A stretch of 64,000 bases of DNA from Flavobacterium sediminis. Lineage in GTDB: Bacteria > Bacteroidota > Bacteroidia > Flavobacteriales > Flavobacteriaceae. How positions within the stretch are numbered: position 1 is the stretch's first letter; each line of letters begins with the position of its first letter. Positions 45,910-55,350 of the stretch are shown one piece after another. Location: positions 3,162,001 to 3,226,000 of the forward strand of contig NZ_CP029463.1 of assembly GCF_003148385.1 (NCBI RefSeq), read 5' to 3'. The position numbers and the translations under genes were made by a program. The notes below the pieces were generated by a model that worked only from the letters and a program-made list of their open reading frames with translations, was not told where the DNA came from and ran no database searches.

Positions 45910-46806
45910 ATGAATTACACATTTCACCTTTTCTTTTGTTTGGTCATGATTAATTCGTTTGCTTTTCAGAAAACGAACGATCAAGATCTGTATACCGTTC
46001 AGAGCGAATGGCAAAAAAGAATTAAGGAATTTCCTGAAATCACTATTGTTAAAGCAAAAGATAAAGTTGAAAATGTAACAGAAAAAGAAATAGTTTACCA
46101 AATGATCAATGGCATTGAAACTAAAATGGATATGTATCAGTTTCAGTCCGAAGAAAATAAACCCGCTGTCATTTTAATTCATGGAGGCGGATGGAAATAT
46201 GGTGATAAAAAATTAGTAAAACCATTAGCCCAACAAATTGCAAAAGCAGGTTACCAATGTTTTGCTGTAGCCTACAGAAAGTCTGGTGAAGCAATTTATC
46301 CGGCAGGAGTCAACGATGTCCTAAACGCTGTTCAGTTTATTCGAGAGCATTCGAATATGCTTAAGGTTGATACTTTAAACATAGCAATTTTAGGTTGTTC
46401 TTCCGGCGGACAAATGGCGGCATTATTAGGAACAAAATATAGTGACCGTTTTAAGGCAATTGTGGATATCGATGGCGTTTTGGCTTTTCATCACCCAGAA
46501 TCTAAAGAAGGCGCAATGGCTGCCGAATGGCTAGGTGGAACGTATGAGAAAGTTCCAGAAGTATGGGAAGAAGCCTCTGCCTTAAATTATATAAGTGAAG
46601 CGAAGTTACCCATGTTGTTTATCAATAGTCAGTACGAACGCTTTCATGCCGGAAGAGACGAAATGATTGAACAATTAAATAAGAAAAAAATCTATTCTGA
46701 AATTGTTACAGTTAAGGATAGTCCGCATACATTTTGGTTATTTCATCCTTGGTTTGATGAAATAATTCCCCGAATTTTAAATTTTTTAAACAACCAATTA
46801 AATTAA
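45910..46806 (+). CDS. Secreted alpha/beta hydrolase (carbohydrate esterase-like)
   Basis: A 298-residue protein with a short N-terminal hydrophobic segment (FHLFFCLVMINSFAF). The alpha/beta hydrolase core has the oxyanion motif ILIHGGGWKYGD and the nucleophile elbow GCSSGGQ. The late acid lies around INSQYERFHAGRDE and the His in DSPHTFW. This fits the BD-FAE/acetyl-esterase group. In a pectin locus it would remove acetyl or methyl groups from galacturonan; this is inferred. The gene starts 14 bp after the post-susD hairpin. Confidence 0.8.
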   Translation: MNYTFHLFFCLVMINSFAFQKTNDQDLYTVQSEWQKRIKEFPEITIVKAKDKVENVTEKEIVYQMINGIETKMDMYQFQSEENKPAVILIHGGGWKYGDKKLVKPLAQQIAKAGYQCFAVAYRKSGEAIYPAGVNDVLNAVQFIREHSNMLKVDTLNIAILGCSSGGQMAALLGTKYSDRFKAIVDIDGVLAFHHPESKEGAMAAEWLGGTYEKVPEVWEEASALNYISEAKLPMLFINSQYERFHAGRDEMIEQLNKKKIYSEIVTVKDSPHTFWLFHPWFDEIIPRILNFLNNQLN

Positions 46807-46811
46807 TTTCA

Positions 46812-47816
46812 ATGAAAAAGAGACAATTACTAATATTAAGCTCCTGCTTAACTCTACTTTTTAGTTGTAATCAAAAAAAGGAAGTAAAAGAAGAAACTAC
46901 AGCAACAGAAACTACTGAAGTTACTCAACCAAAAACCTATGCTGAAATTTCAGTAAAAGAAGGTGGAAAATGGAACGATCGTAAGTACGAAGGCGGAACT
47001 TTCGTCAATAAAGATTCTATAAATCTTCCAGCTGAACATACCGATCACTCTTGGTATATTCGTTATGAAGGTCCAGGTTGGGAAAGTAATAAAATAGGAT
47101 ACCGTTTGTATTTAGACTGGAGAAATGCAATCGATATTTACGGTAAGAAAACAGATAGTATTGTTTTACCACAAGTAGGACAAGATGGTTTCGAATCGTA
47201 TCATCACATGAGCGACTGGGGAATGGATATTCTTAAAGTAAAAAAAGGTTTAGGAATTGGTTCTATTGGTCGTTGGGTAGATAAAGAAGTCTTGCATTTT
47301 AACAACGTAGAAGCAACAACGGCAAAAGTTGAAAATAATGAGAATAATTCTGTTATTCACGTTAATTACAAAGGTTGGGAAACGGCTGGTAAAAAAACAG
47401 ATTTATCAAGTACGTTGACTATTTTTCCGGATGATAGATATACTAAACATACTATCCAAACATCGGAAGCTTTAGAAGGTATTTGTACAGGAATTGTAAA
47501 ACTAGAAAATACCACAAAACACGTAAAAACAAGTACTACTAAAAAATGGGCTTATATGGCAACGTATGGTGTTCAAACTTTGGTTCCTGATCATCTTGGG
47601 ATGGCTATTTTTTATCCTATAGATGCTGTGGCTAAAACTTTTGATTGGGAACAAGATCATTTAATTGAATTTAAACCAACAACGGAAGCAATTTCGTTTT
47701 ATTTCTTAGGTGCTTGGGAAAAAGAGAAAGACGGGATCAAAACAGAAGCTGATTTTATTGCTTACTTAGATCAATTATTAGAAAGATTAGATAAAGAAAA
47801 TACATTAGATAAATAA
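46812..47816 (+). CDS. DUF4861 family lipoprotein
   Basis: A 334-residue protein with lipobox LLFSCNQ and a low-complexity Thr/Glu linker (about 22-45). The body holds SWYIRYEGPGWESNKIGYRLYLDWRNAIDIYGKK and SYHHMSDWGMDILKVKKGLGIGS, which are hallmark segments of DUF4861. The family occurs in pectin loci of Bacteroidota next to GH105 genes, but its activity is not known to me. Its stop codon overlaps the next start (TAATG). Confidence 0.85.
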   Translation: MKKRQLLILSSCLTLLFSCNQKKEVKEETTATETTEVTQPKTYAEISVKEGGKWNDRKYEGGTFVNKDSINLPAEHTDHSWYIRYEGPGWESNKIGYRLYLDWRNAIDIYGKKTDSIVLPQVGQDGFESYHHMSDWGMDILKVKKGLGIGSIGRWVDKEVLHFNNVEATTAKVENNENNSVIHVNYKGWETAGKKTDLSSTLTIFPDDRYTKHTIQTSEALEGICTGIVKLENTTKHVKTSTTKKWAYMATYGVQTLVPDHLGMAIFYPIDAVAKTFDWEQDHLIEFKPTTEAISFYFLGAWEKEKDGIKTEADFIAYLDQLLERLDKENTLDK

Positions 47817-49024
47817 TGAAAAATAAAGTATTTGCTTTATTCTTTGTAGCTGTAGCTTTAATTAGTTGTAAGAAAGAAGAGAAAGCACCAGAAACGGAAA
47901 AAACGCCTTTAGTGGTTTCTGATACCTTGAAATGGTCAGAACGTTTGGCAAAAACCTTAATACATCAGTATCCGGAAGCTTATCAAATTGATGATAGAAC
48001 ATCTCCTAAATGGGATTATGTTCATGGTTTGATAATGACCTCTTTCGAAAAATTATACCAAAAAACACATAAAAAAGAGTATTTTGATTATGTAAAAGGA
48101 TATGCCGATGCAACAATTAATGAAGATGGAAGTATTGTTGGTTACCAAATGGAAAAATACAACATTGACATGATTGAAGCCGGAAATAGCTTATTCTTTT
48201 TGTATAACCAAACGAAAGACGAACGTTATTTAAAAGCGATGCAATTGCTACGCGAACAGCTTAAAAATCATCCGCGAACAACGGAAGGCGGTTTTTGGCA
48301 TAAAAAAGTATATCCGAATCAAATGTGGTTAGACGGTTTATTTATGGGTTCTCCGTTTTATGCACAATATACCGCAACTTTTGAGGAAGGTGCCGCTTTA
48401 GATGATGTTGCCAAACAATTTGAATTAATTCAGAAACATTTACTTGATCCAAAAACCAATTTGTTATACCACGGTTGGGACGAAAGTAAAGAAATGGAAT
48501 GGGCGAACAAAGAAACGGGAACTTCTCCTAATTTCTGGTCGCGTTCTTTAGGTTGGTACGCAATGGCTTTGGTTGATGCTTTAGATTATTTCCCTGAAAA
48601 TCATCCGAAAAGAGCTGAACTAGTGCACTATTTGAATCAATTGGCAGAAGCTTTGGTAAAATTTCAAGATAAAACCGGACTTTGGTATCAAGTTACTGAT
48701 CAAGGAGATAGAGAAGGAAATTATCTAGAAGGTTCGGGAAGTTCTATGTTTGCTTATGCTTTGGCAAAAGGTGCAAACAAAGGCTATTTACCAAGTATTT
48801 ACAAAGATGCCGCTAATAAAGCTTTTGACGGATTAATCAACAATTTGGTTAAAGTAAGTCCGGAAGGTTATGTAACCATTACACAAGTTTGTGCTGTTGC
48901 TGGTTTAGGCGGAAAAGAAAAACGTGATGGTTCTTACGAATATTACATCAACGAAAAGAAAAAAGATAACGACCCTAAAGCAACAGGTCCATTCATTATG
49001 GCTGCTTTAGAACTGAATAAATAA
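47816..49024 (+). CDS. Unsaturated galacturonyl hydrolase, GH105
   Basis: A 402-residue lipoprotein (lipobox-like LISCKK) with the (alpha/alpha)6 barrel of YteR/YesR proteins: WDYVHGLIMTSFEKLYQKT, DMIEAGNSLFFLY, MWLDGLFMGSPFYAQY with the catalytic Asp, WARS-like NFWSRSLGWYAMALVD and the C-terminal YVTITQVCAVAGLGG. It removes the unsaturated uronate from the non-reducing end of lyase products, feeding KduI/KduD. Overlaps the DUF4861 stop by one base. Confidence 0.92.
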   Translation: MKNKVFALFFVAVALISCKKEEKAPETEKTPLVVSDTLKWSERLAKTLIHQYPEAYQIDDRTSPKWDYVHGLIMTSFEKLYQKTHKKEYFDYVKGYADATINEDGSIVGYQMEKYNIDMIEAGNSLFFLYNQTKDERYLKAMQLLREQLKNHPRTTEGGFWHKKVYPNQMWLDGLFMGSPFYAQYTATFEEGAALDDVAKQFELIQKHLLDPKTNLLYHGWDESKEMEWANKETGTSPNFWSRSLGWYAMALVDALDYFPENHPKRAELVHYLNQLAEALVKFQDKTGLWYQVTDQGDREGNYLEGSGSSMFAYALAKGANKGYLPSIYKDAANKAFDGLINNLVKVSPEGYVTITQVCAVAGLGGKEKRDGSYEYYINEKKKDNDPKATGPFIMAALELNK

Positions 49025-49031
49025 TTGAATT

Positions 49032-51026
49032 TTGAAAAAAATCAGTCTTTTTATATTGACATTTTTCACTTTATGGCTGAGTGCGCAAACACAAAGTATG
49101 AAGTGGAAAAATGTCATTTTTAAAAGTGAATCCGCTTGGTTTGGAACGAAAGAAGCTTCTGAAATTGCAGATCAAGTGGTTTTATACCAAAGAAATAGTG
49201 GCGGTTGGCTCAAAAATATCGAAATGCATCATGCCTTGACTAATGATGATAAAAAGGAATTGGAACAACTAAAAACGGAAGCCAAAGGTTCTACTATTGA
49301 TAATGGAGCTACCACTCAGGAATTGATTTTTTTACACAAAGTATATGCTCATTTTCCGAAGGAAAGCTATAAAAAAGCCATCATTTCGGGGTTAAATTAT
49401 TTGTTGGAAGCCCAATATGGAAACGGAGGTTGGCCTCAATTTTATCCGTTACAAAAAGGCTATTACACGCATATAACGTACAATGATGACGCTATGGTGA
49501 ATGTGTTGAAGTTTCTTCAAGATATTTTAAATTACAAAGATCAATATGCTTTTCTAACGGAAACTCATTTTCAAAACATACAAACGGCTTTCGATAAGGG
49601 AATCAACTGTATTTTGGCCACGCAGTACAAACAAAACGGACTTTTAACGGCTTGGTGTGCACAACATGACGAAAATACGTTGGAACCCGCAAAAGCTCGT
49701 GCTTACGAATTACCATCGTTAAGTGGATACGAATCGGCTAATATTGTTTTGCTTTTAATGAGTTTAGAAAATCCTTCTTACGAAGTAATTAATGCGGTGA
49801 ATCATGCGGTATATTGGTTTCAAAATACCCAATTGCCAAAAACTAAATTTGAAGCTGTTTACGCAGAAGACGGATCGTTAAAAGACAAAATTATAGTGCA
49901 AACCAAAGAAGTAAATCCTATTTGGGCGCGCTTTATGGATTTGCAAACCAATGCACCTTTTTTCTGTGGTAGAGATGGTGTTAAAAAAGATTCCTTATCC
50001 CAAATTGATTGGGAAAGAAGAACAGGTTATGCTTGGTATACCAATCTTCCAGAAAAGGTTTTAGTAAAATATGATAATTGGTTAAAAAACAAAGTTTTAA
50101 ACGCAAAAGAAAAAGGTAAAAACCAATTTCAAAAAGTAGTCGCTCAAGATGGATCAGGAGATTATAAAAGTATTCAGGATGCCATTGATGATTCGCCTTC
50201 ATTTCCGTATGAGCGAGTGACTATTTTGATTAAAAATGGTGTGTACAAAGAGAAAATTAAAGTGTATGAATGGAATTCGAACATCACTTTGGTAGGGGAA
50301 AGTCGTGAACAAACGATTATTTATTTTGACGATTATTTCGATAAGATCAATTTAGGTCGAAACAGCACTTTTCATTCATATACGATGTTAGTTGAAGCAG
50401 ACGATACAGTGCTAAAAAACTTGACAATTGCTAATACTTCAGGGGAAGTTGGTCAAGCCATTGCTTTATCAGTTACTTCAAATCGCGTAAAAGTTGTGAA
50501 TTGCAATCTTTTGGGCAACCAAGATACACTATATGCTTCAGGTAACGGAAATCAATTGTATTCAAATTGTTATATTGAAGGTACTACCGATTTTATTTTT
50601 GGAAACGCAACCGCTTTATTTGAAAACTGTGAAATTCACAGTAAAAGCAACTCGTTTGTAACAGCTGCTTCAACGGATAAAGACGCAAAATTTGGGTTTG
50701 TTTTCCAAAATTGTAAACTTACAGCCAACGAAAATTTGCATAAAGTATATTTGGGAAGACCTTGGCGCATTTACGCTAAAACGGTTTTTATGAATTGTAC
50801 TTTGGGTAGTCACATTTTATCGGAAGGTTGGAACAATTGGTCAAAACCTGATGCAGAAAAGGAGTCTTTTTATGCGGAATATCAAAATTCTGGACCAGGA
50901 AGCGATTTGAAAAATAGAGTAGAGTGGGCGCACCAATTATCAGCTAAAGAAGCAAAAAAATATACGAAAGAAACGATATTTTCGGAATCAAAAAGTATCA
51001 ATAAACCTTGGTTTCAAATAGATTAA
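49032..51026 (+). CDS. Two-enzyme fusion: pectate lyase PL10 + pectin methylesterase CE8
   Basis: A 664-residue secreted protein. The signal peptide (KKISLFILTFFTLWLSAQ) begins at a TTG codon; no ATG is available before it. Residues about 25-350 are PL10 (ADQVVLYQRNSGGWLKN, IDNGATTQELIFLHKVY, YGNGGWPQFYPL, YNDDAMVNVLKFL). Residues about 365-660 are CE8: VAQDGSGDYKSIQDAID, GNQDTLYA, DFIFGNA and YLGRPWR hold the two catalytic Asp and the Arg. The esterase would remove methyl groups so that the fused lyase can cut. The fusion places two consecutive steps in one protein. Confidence 0.93.
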   Translation: MKKISLFILTFFTLWLSAQTQSMKWKNVIFKSESAWFGTKEASEIADQVVLYQRNSGGWLKNIEMHHALTNDDKKELEQLKTEAKGSTIDNGATTQELIFLHKVYAHFPKESYKKAIISGLNYLLEAQYGNGGWPQFYPLQKGYYTHITYNDDAMVNVLKFLQDILNYKDQYAFLTETHFQNIQTAFDKGINCILATQYKQNGLLTAWCAQHDENTLEPAKARAYELPSLSGYESANIVLLLMSLENPSYEVINAVNHAVYWFQNTQLPKTKFEAVYAEDGSLKDKIIVQTKEVNPIWARFMDLQTNAPFFCGRDGVKKDSLSQIDWERRTGYAWYTNLPEKVLVKYDNWLKNKVLNAKEKGKNQFQKVVAQDGSGDYKSIQDAIDDSPSFPYERVTILIKNGVYKEKIKVYEWNSNITLVGESREQTIIYFDDYFDKINLGRNSTFHSYTMLVEADDTVLKNLTIANTSGEVGQAIALSVTSNRVKVVNCNLLGNQDTLYASGNGNQLYSNCYIEGTTDFIFGNATALFENCEIHSKSNSFVTAASTDKDAKFGFVFQNCKLTANENLHKVYLGRPWRIYAKTVFMNCTLGSHILSEGWNNWSKPDAEKESFYAEYQNSGPGSDLKNRVEWAHQLSAKEAKKYTKETIFSESKSINKPWFQID

Positions 51027-51036
51027 AAGAATAGAA

Positions 51037-51804
51037 ATGAAAGTTTTAAAAATCATTATAGCGTCAGTTTTACTGTTGGTAGCTTGCAATAAAAAGCAAG
51101 AAGAGGCTCTGGCAACCATTACTATTCACACTATTGGTGATTCTACAATGGCCAATAAGAAAAATCCTGAGGTTAATCCGGAACACGGTTGGGGACAAGT
51201 GTTACCATCCTTTTTCAATGCCAATGTTACGATTAAGAATCATGCGGTAAACGGAAGAAGTACACGAAGTTTCATCAACGAGAAACGTTGGGATTCTGTG
51301 TATAACCAATTGCAAAAAGGAGATTACGTTTTTATTCAATTTGGTCACAACGATCAAAAAGAGAATGATCCCAAGCGTTATACCAATCCATACACGGCGT
51401 ATCGAAACAATTTAATTCAATTTGTACAAGAAGCCAGAAGTAAAGAAGCTATTCCGGTTTTGTTAACGTCAATTGTGAGACGAAATTTTAACGAAAACGG
51501 AACTTTAGTAGACACGCACGGTGCTTATCCGTTGGTCGTTCGTTTGGTGGCACAAGAATACAATGTTCCTTTGGTTGATGCTCAGTATCTAACAGAACAG
51601 TTAGAAGAGTCATATGGGATTGAACAATCCAAAAAGTTACATCTTCATTTTTTACCGGGTGAAATTTCGTATTATCCGGAAGGAAAAGACGATAATACGC
51701 ATTTGTCTAAATTAGGCGCGACAGAAGTTGCGAAACGTATCGTTAAAGAATTAGGTAAAAAAGTTCCGGCTTTACAAGATTTCATTACCAAAGAAAATGA
51801 ATAA
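51037..51804 (+). CDS. Rhamnogalacturonan acetylesterase, CE12 (SGNH hydrolase)
   Basis: A 255-residue lipoprotein (lipobox LLVACN). SGNH motifs: HTIGDSTMA (nucleophile Ser), GRSTRSF (Gly), FIQFGHNDQK (Asn) and DNTHLSKLG (Asp and His). CE12 enzymes remove acetyl groups from pectin. Its 3' end overlaps the next start by 8 bases. Confidence 0.9.
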   Translation: MKVLKIIIASVLLLVACNKKQEEALATITIHTIGDSTMANKKNPEVNPEHGWGQVLPSFFNANVTIKNHAVNGRSTRSFINEKRWDSVYNQLQKGDYVFIQFGHNDQKENDPKRYTNPYTAYRNNLIQFVQEARSKEAIPVLLTSIVRRNFNENGTLVDTHGAYPLVVRLVAQEYNVPLVDAQYLTEQLEESYGIEQSKKLHLHFLPGEISYYPEGKDDNTHLSKLGATEVAKRIVKELGKKVPALQDFITKENE

Positions 51805-52720
51805 GATTTTGAAAAATATGGCATTGCTATTTTGTTTGGTTTTAACCAATGGATTAACAGCGCAAGTAACCGAAGTAGCGTTATGGGAAGGAAAAATTCC
51901 GAATGCTATTTCTAATTCAAAATATACTGAAATTCAAACGATTAAAGATTTTGTTTTAGTAAAAGTGAGTCAGGTTGTAAAACCTACACTAACGATTTTT
52001 AAACCTAAAAGTCCAAACGGAACGGCTGTAATTATTTGTCCGGGTGGTGGTTACGCTCATTTGTCCATAGATAAAGAAGGCTATAAAGTTGCCGAATGGT
52101 TGAATACACTAAGCATTACAGCTATTGTTTTAAAATACCGATTACCTTCTGATGCAATTATGAAAGATAAAACCATTGGCCCCCTGCAAGATGCTCAAGA
52201 AGCTATGCGTTATGCAAGACGTCATGCGAAAGAATTAAATATTCAAGAAGATAAAATAGGAATTTTAGGTTTCTCGGCTGGTGGACATTTGGCTTCTACC
52301 TTGGCTACACATTATAAGGACATGGTGTATAATATAACAGATTCGGTGAGTGCTAAACCTGATTTTTCGATTTTGATTTATCCTGTAATTTCAATGGAAG
52401 AGGGGATTACACACCAAGGTTCCAGAAACAATTTGTTAGGGTGTTCGCCATCCATAGATACTGTTGAATACTTTTCAAATGAAAAAAACACCGATACATC
52501 AACACCAATAACTTTTATAGTTCATGCTACTGACGATAAAGCGGTTCCTGTTGAGAATAGTGTCAATTATTATAGGAAACTTAAAGCAAACCATGTTTCA
52601 GTTGAGCTACACCTTTATGAAAAAGGCGGACATGGTTTCGGTTTAGGAAAAATTGCTACCAGTTTGTTTTGGACCAAGCAATGTGAAATTTGGCTTCAAG
52701 CAAACAATTTCAAAGAATAA
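51797..52720 (+). CDS. Secreted alpha/beta hydrolase (acetyl-xylan/pectin esterase-like)
   Basis: A 307-residue protein with a signal peptide (LLFCLVLTNGLTAQ). VIICPGGGYAHLSIDKEGYKVAEWL is the oxyanion region, ILGFSAGGHLAS the nucleophile elbow, and HATDDKAVPVENS and EKGGHGFGLG hold the Asp and His. This is the family of BD-FAE/AXE-type esterases. It is the last gene of the GH28-susCD operon, coupled to CE12 by overlap. Deacetylation of pectin fragments is the likely role. Confidence 0.85.
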   Translation: MNKILKNMALLFCLVLTNGLTAQVTEVALWEGKIPNAISNSKYTEIQTIKDFVLVKVSQVVKPTLTIFKPKSPNGTAVIICPGGGYAHLSIDKEGYKVAEWLNTLSITAIVLKYRLPSDAIMKDKTIGPLQDAQEAMRYARRHAKELNIQEDKIGILGFSAGGHLASTLATHYKDMVYNITDSVSAKPDFSILIYPVISMEEGITHQGSRNNLLGCSPSIDTVEYFSNEKNTDTSTPITFIVHATDDKAVPVENSVNYYRKLKANHVSVELHLYEKGGHGFGLGKIATSLFWTKQCEIWLQANNFKE

Positions 52721-52736
52721 AAATTTTGCTATTAAC

Positions 52737-52750
52737 TGTAATCGATTACA
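52737..52750. promoter_or_regulatory. LacI-family operator 3 (TGTAATCGATTACA)
   Basis: Third exact copy of the 14-bp palindrome, 17 bp past the stop of the esterase gene and about 200 bp before the PL9 start. No TAnnTTTG box touches it, unlike copies 1 and 2. The rest of the gap to 52946 shows no clear gene. Confidence 0.7.
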
Positions 52751-52946
52751 ATTAATTACTTGATCTACTGCTACTAACCATTTAATTAAATTTTAAATGG
52801 TTATGAACTTTATTCTTTTAATTCAGTGGTTTCCGAGAGGAAAAATACCTTAAGTATGGTTGTCTCATTTGAAATAATCTGTAATCTATAATTCAGTTAT
52901 AGGTTCAAAAACTATTTTATACAACCAAAACTTTTAAACCAATACT

Positions 52947-55124
52947 ATGAAAAATATTTTTTCATTTATGCTTGTATTTCTTTTTTCAAGCATAACAGCA
53001 TTTGCTACAGATTATTATGTAGCACCAAATGGCAATGACTCTAATTCAGGTACGATCAGTAGTCCCTTTGCAACATTGAACCAAGCTTTAAGTGTAGTTT
53101 CACCCGGAGATTATATTTATTTAAGAGGTGGTATATACACTATGGCATCTTCTCCTATAGTTATAACAACTAACGGTACGTCTTCAGCGAATATCCATGT
53201 TTATGCCTATGGAAGTGAAATACCTGTTCTAAGCTTTAACGATACAGAAAGTAGTTCAAATAGGGGAATAGTCCTTGATGGTAACTATTGGCACTGGAAA
53301 GGGATTACTATTGAAAAAGCCGGAGATAACGGAATGTTGTTATCCGGTAATAACAATACTATTGAAAATTGTATCTTTAGAAAGAACCATGATACAGGTC
53401 TGCAATTAAGCCGATATAGTAGTTCGGCTACCACTATCAGTCAGTGGCCATCTAATAATTTAGTTTTAGGCTGCGAATCGTATGATAATAAAGATAGTAC
53501 AAATGAAAATGCAGATGGTTTTGCTGCCAAATTAACTGTCGGAACAGGTAATATTTTCAGAAATTGTGTATCCCACCATAATATTGATGACGGTTGGGAT
53601 TTATACAGTAAAACAGACACAGGAGCCATAGGTGTTGTTACTATTGAGAATTGTATTGCACATCATAATGGTAGTCTTACAGATGGTGTTACTTCCGGAG
53701 GAGGAGATAAAAACGGTTATAAATTAGGCTCTTCGGCTCATCAGGTTAATCATATAGTGCGTCGCTGTATTGCTTTTCAAAACGGAAAACACGGTTTTAC
53801 GGATAATGGAAATATCGGTAGCATTGAATTTACAAACAATACTTCATACAATAATGACGGCTATAATTGGCATACCAGAGATGGTGCAACTCATATATTC
53901 AAGAACAATGTATCATTCGAAAATTCTACCAACGACCGTTTAAGAGGAGATACATCAGCACCCAATTCATTTGTAGGAGCTACAGGAGGTTTTACGGTAA
54001 ACAGTTCTGACTTTGTTACATTGTCTATGGGATCTAATGCCCATCCAACATCTAACGGCTTTCTTAATCTACAATCAGGAAGTGATTTAATAGATGCCGG
54101 TGTTACAAGTTCCGGGATAACATATAACGGAAGTAGCCCGGATTTAGGAGCAATAGAATCAGGAGCAAGTTCAGGAGGCGGAACGGCAGAAATCATTTTA
54201 ACGGCAAGTGCCGGAAATAGTTTAGTAAACTTAAATTGGACAATTAACAATTTAACAGTTACCGGATTAGAAGTATATAGAGATACAGATTCAGACCCGA
54301 GCGGAAGAACACGAATTGCTCAGGTTAGTACAAGTACCCGTTCATATACTGATAACTCTGCGACTGCGGGTACGACTTATTATTATTGGATCAAAGCAAA
54401 TGCGAGTATTAATTCAAATGCTGCTTCAGCTACACCTAGCGGGAGTTCGGGAGGAGGGACAACTTCCGGAAACAGAATAGAAGACAATGACTCCAGAACG
54501 ATATCGTATGATGGCTCTCTGAAAGCCTATTCTAACGCAGATAATGGTAATGCTATTAATCTGGCTAATTCAGCCGGAAAGCAAATTGTTTGGAATTATG
54601 CACCTGCCAGTTCCGGGACATACCAGTTAACGTTGAGATATACCCGAAAAAGCACTATGAATTCTTCGGTATTCATCGCTGTAAATAATGGTTCTAATCA
54701 AACTTTAACGTTACCGGAAACGTCATCATCAGCCTTTGCTACTGTTTCTATGTCGGTTACTTTAAACAGTGGTACTAATGTTATTCAATTGACAACTAAT
54801 TCTGACGGAGAAAGTGCTGATATTGACTGGATCGAATTCGGTTCTTCAACTTCAAAGTTTGACGATACCAAAACAGTTAAGGAATCTGTTTCATTAGTAA
54901 GCCTTTATCCGAACCCTTCTCAAAGTGTATTAAATATTGAGATACCTGAAACAAAAAATTATAATAGTCTAAGTATCGTTAATATGTCAGGAGTAGAAGT
55001 GTTGAAAAGGAATAATATAACAACACACAATACAATAAACATAGATTCTTTAGCAAAAGGAACCTATATTTTAAAATTAGCTTCCGAAAGTACGAGCGAA
55101 ACAAAAATATTTATCAAAGAATAA
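52947..55124 (+). CDS. Pectate lyase, PL9-like, with FN3-like, CBM35-like and T9SS domains
   Basis: A 725-residue secreted protein. Signal peptide (MKNIFSFMLVFLFSSITAFA), then a parallel beta-helix (about 20-400) opening with YYVAPNGNDSNSGTISSPFATLNQAL and containing DGFAAKLTVGTGN, DDGWDLYSK and DKNGYKLG, the Asp/Lys-rich calcium and catalytic region of PL9. An FN3-like domain follows (about 405-490), then a CBM35-like module (about 500-625) and a type A T9SS tail (LYPNPSQSVLNIEIP to KIFIKE). It is exported by the type IX system and cuts pectate by calcium-dependent beta-elimination. It has its own terminator and an operator upstream. Confidence 0.87.
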   Translation: MKNIFSFMLVFLFSSITAFATDYYVAPNGNDSNSGTISSPFATLNQALSVVSPGDYIYLRGGIYTMASSPIVITTNGTSSANIHVYAYGSEIPVLSFNDTESSSNRGIVLDGNYWHWKGITIEKAGDNGMLLSGNNNTIENCIFRKNHDTGLQLSRYSSSATTISQWPSNNLVLGCESYDNKDSTNENADGFAAKLTVGTGNIFRNCVSHHNIDDGWDLYSKTDTGAIGVVTIENCIAHHNGSLTDGVTSGGGDKNGYKLGSSAHQVNHIVRRCIAFQNGKHGFTDNGNIGSIEFTNNTSYNNDGYNWHTRDGATHIFKNNVSFENSTNDRLRGDTSAPNSFVGATGGFTVNSSDFVTLSMGSNAHPTSNGFLNLQSGSDLIDAGVTSSGITYNGSSPDLGAIESGASSGGGTAEIILTASAGNSLVNLNWTINNLTVTGLEVYRDTDSDPSGRTRIAQVSTSTRSYTDNSATAGTTYYYWIKANASINSNAASATPSGSSGGGTTSGNRIEDNDSRTISYDGSLKAYSNADNGNAINLANSAGKQIVWNYAPASSGTYQLTLRYTRKSTMNSSVFIAVNNGSNQTLTLPETSSSAFATVSMSVTLNSGTNVIQLTTNSDGESADIDWIEFGSSTSKFDDTKTVKESVSLVSLYPNPSQSVLNIEIPETKNYNSLSIVNMSGVEVLKRNNITTHNTINIDSLAKGTYILKLASESTSETKIFIKE

Positions 55125-55133
55125 AGTGATTAT

Positions 55134-55168
55134 ATAAACCCGATGCAACTGCATCGGGTTTATTTTTA
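55134..55168 (+). terminator. Strong terminator after the PL9 gene
   Basis: ATAAACCCGATGCA (55134-55147) and TGCATCGGGTTTAT (55150-55163), perfect 14-bp stem with a T run. Confidence 0.9.
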
Positions 55169-55350
55169 GATTATAAAATACAGCATTTAGGCTGTTGTCT
55201 ACAATTATTATTACCTTTTTTACAGTGCAGTTTCTTTTAATAGAGGAAATTTAATATAGATTACAGAAAAAATGTATCAAGTGTTAAAATTTCAATTTTT
55301 CTCACAACATTTAGTAAAAAAATATACATTTACTCTATAAATATAAAAGT

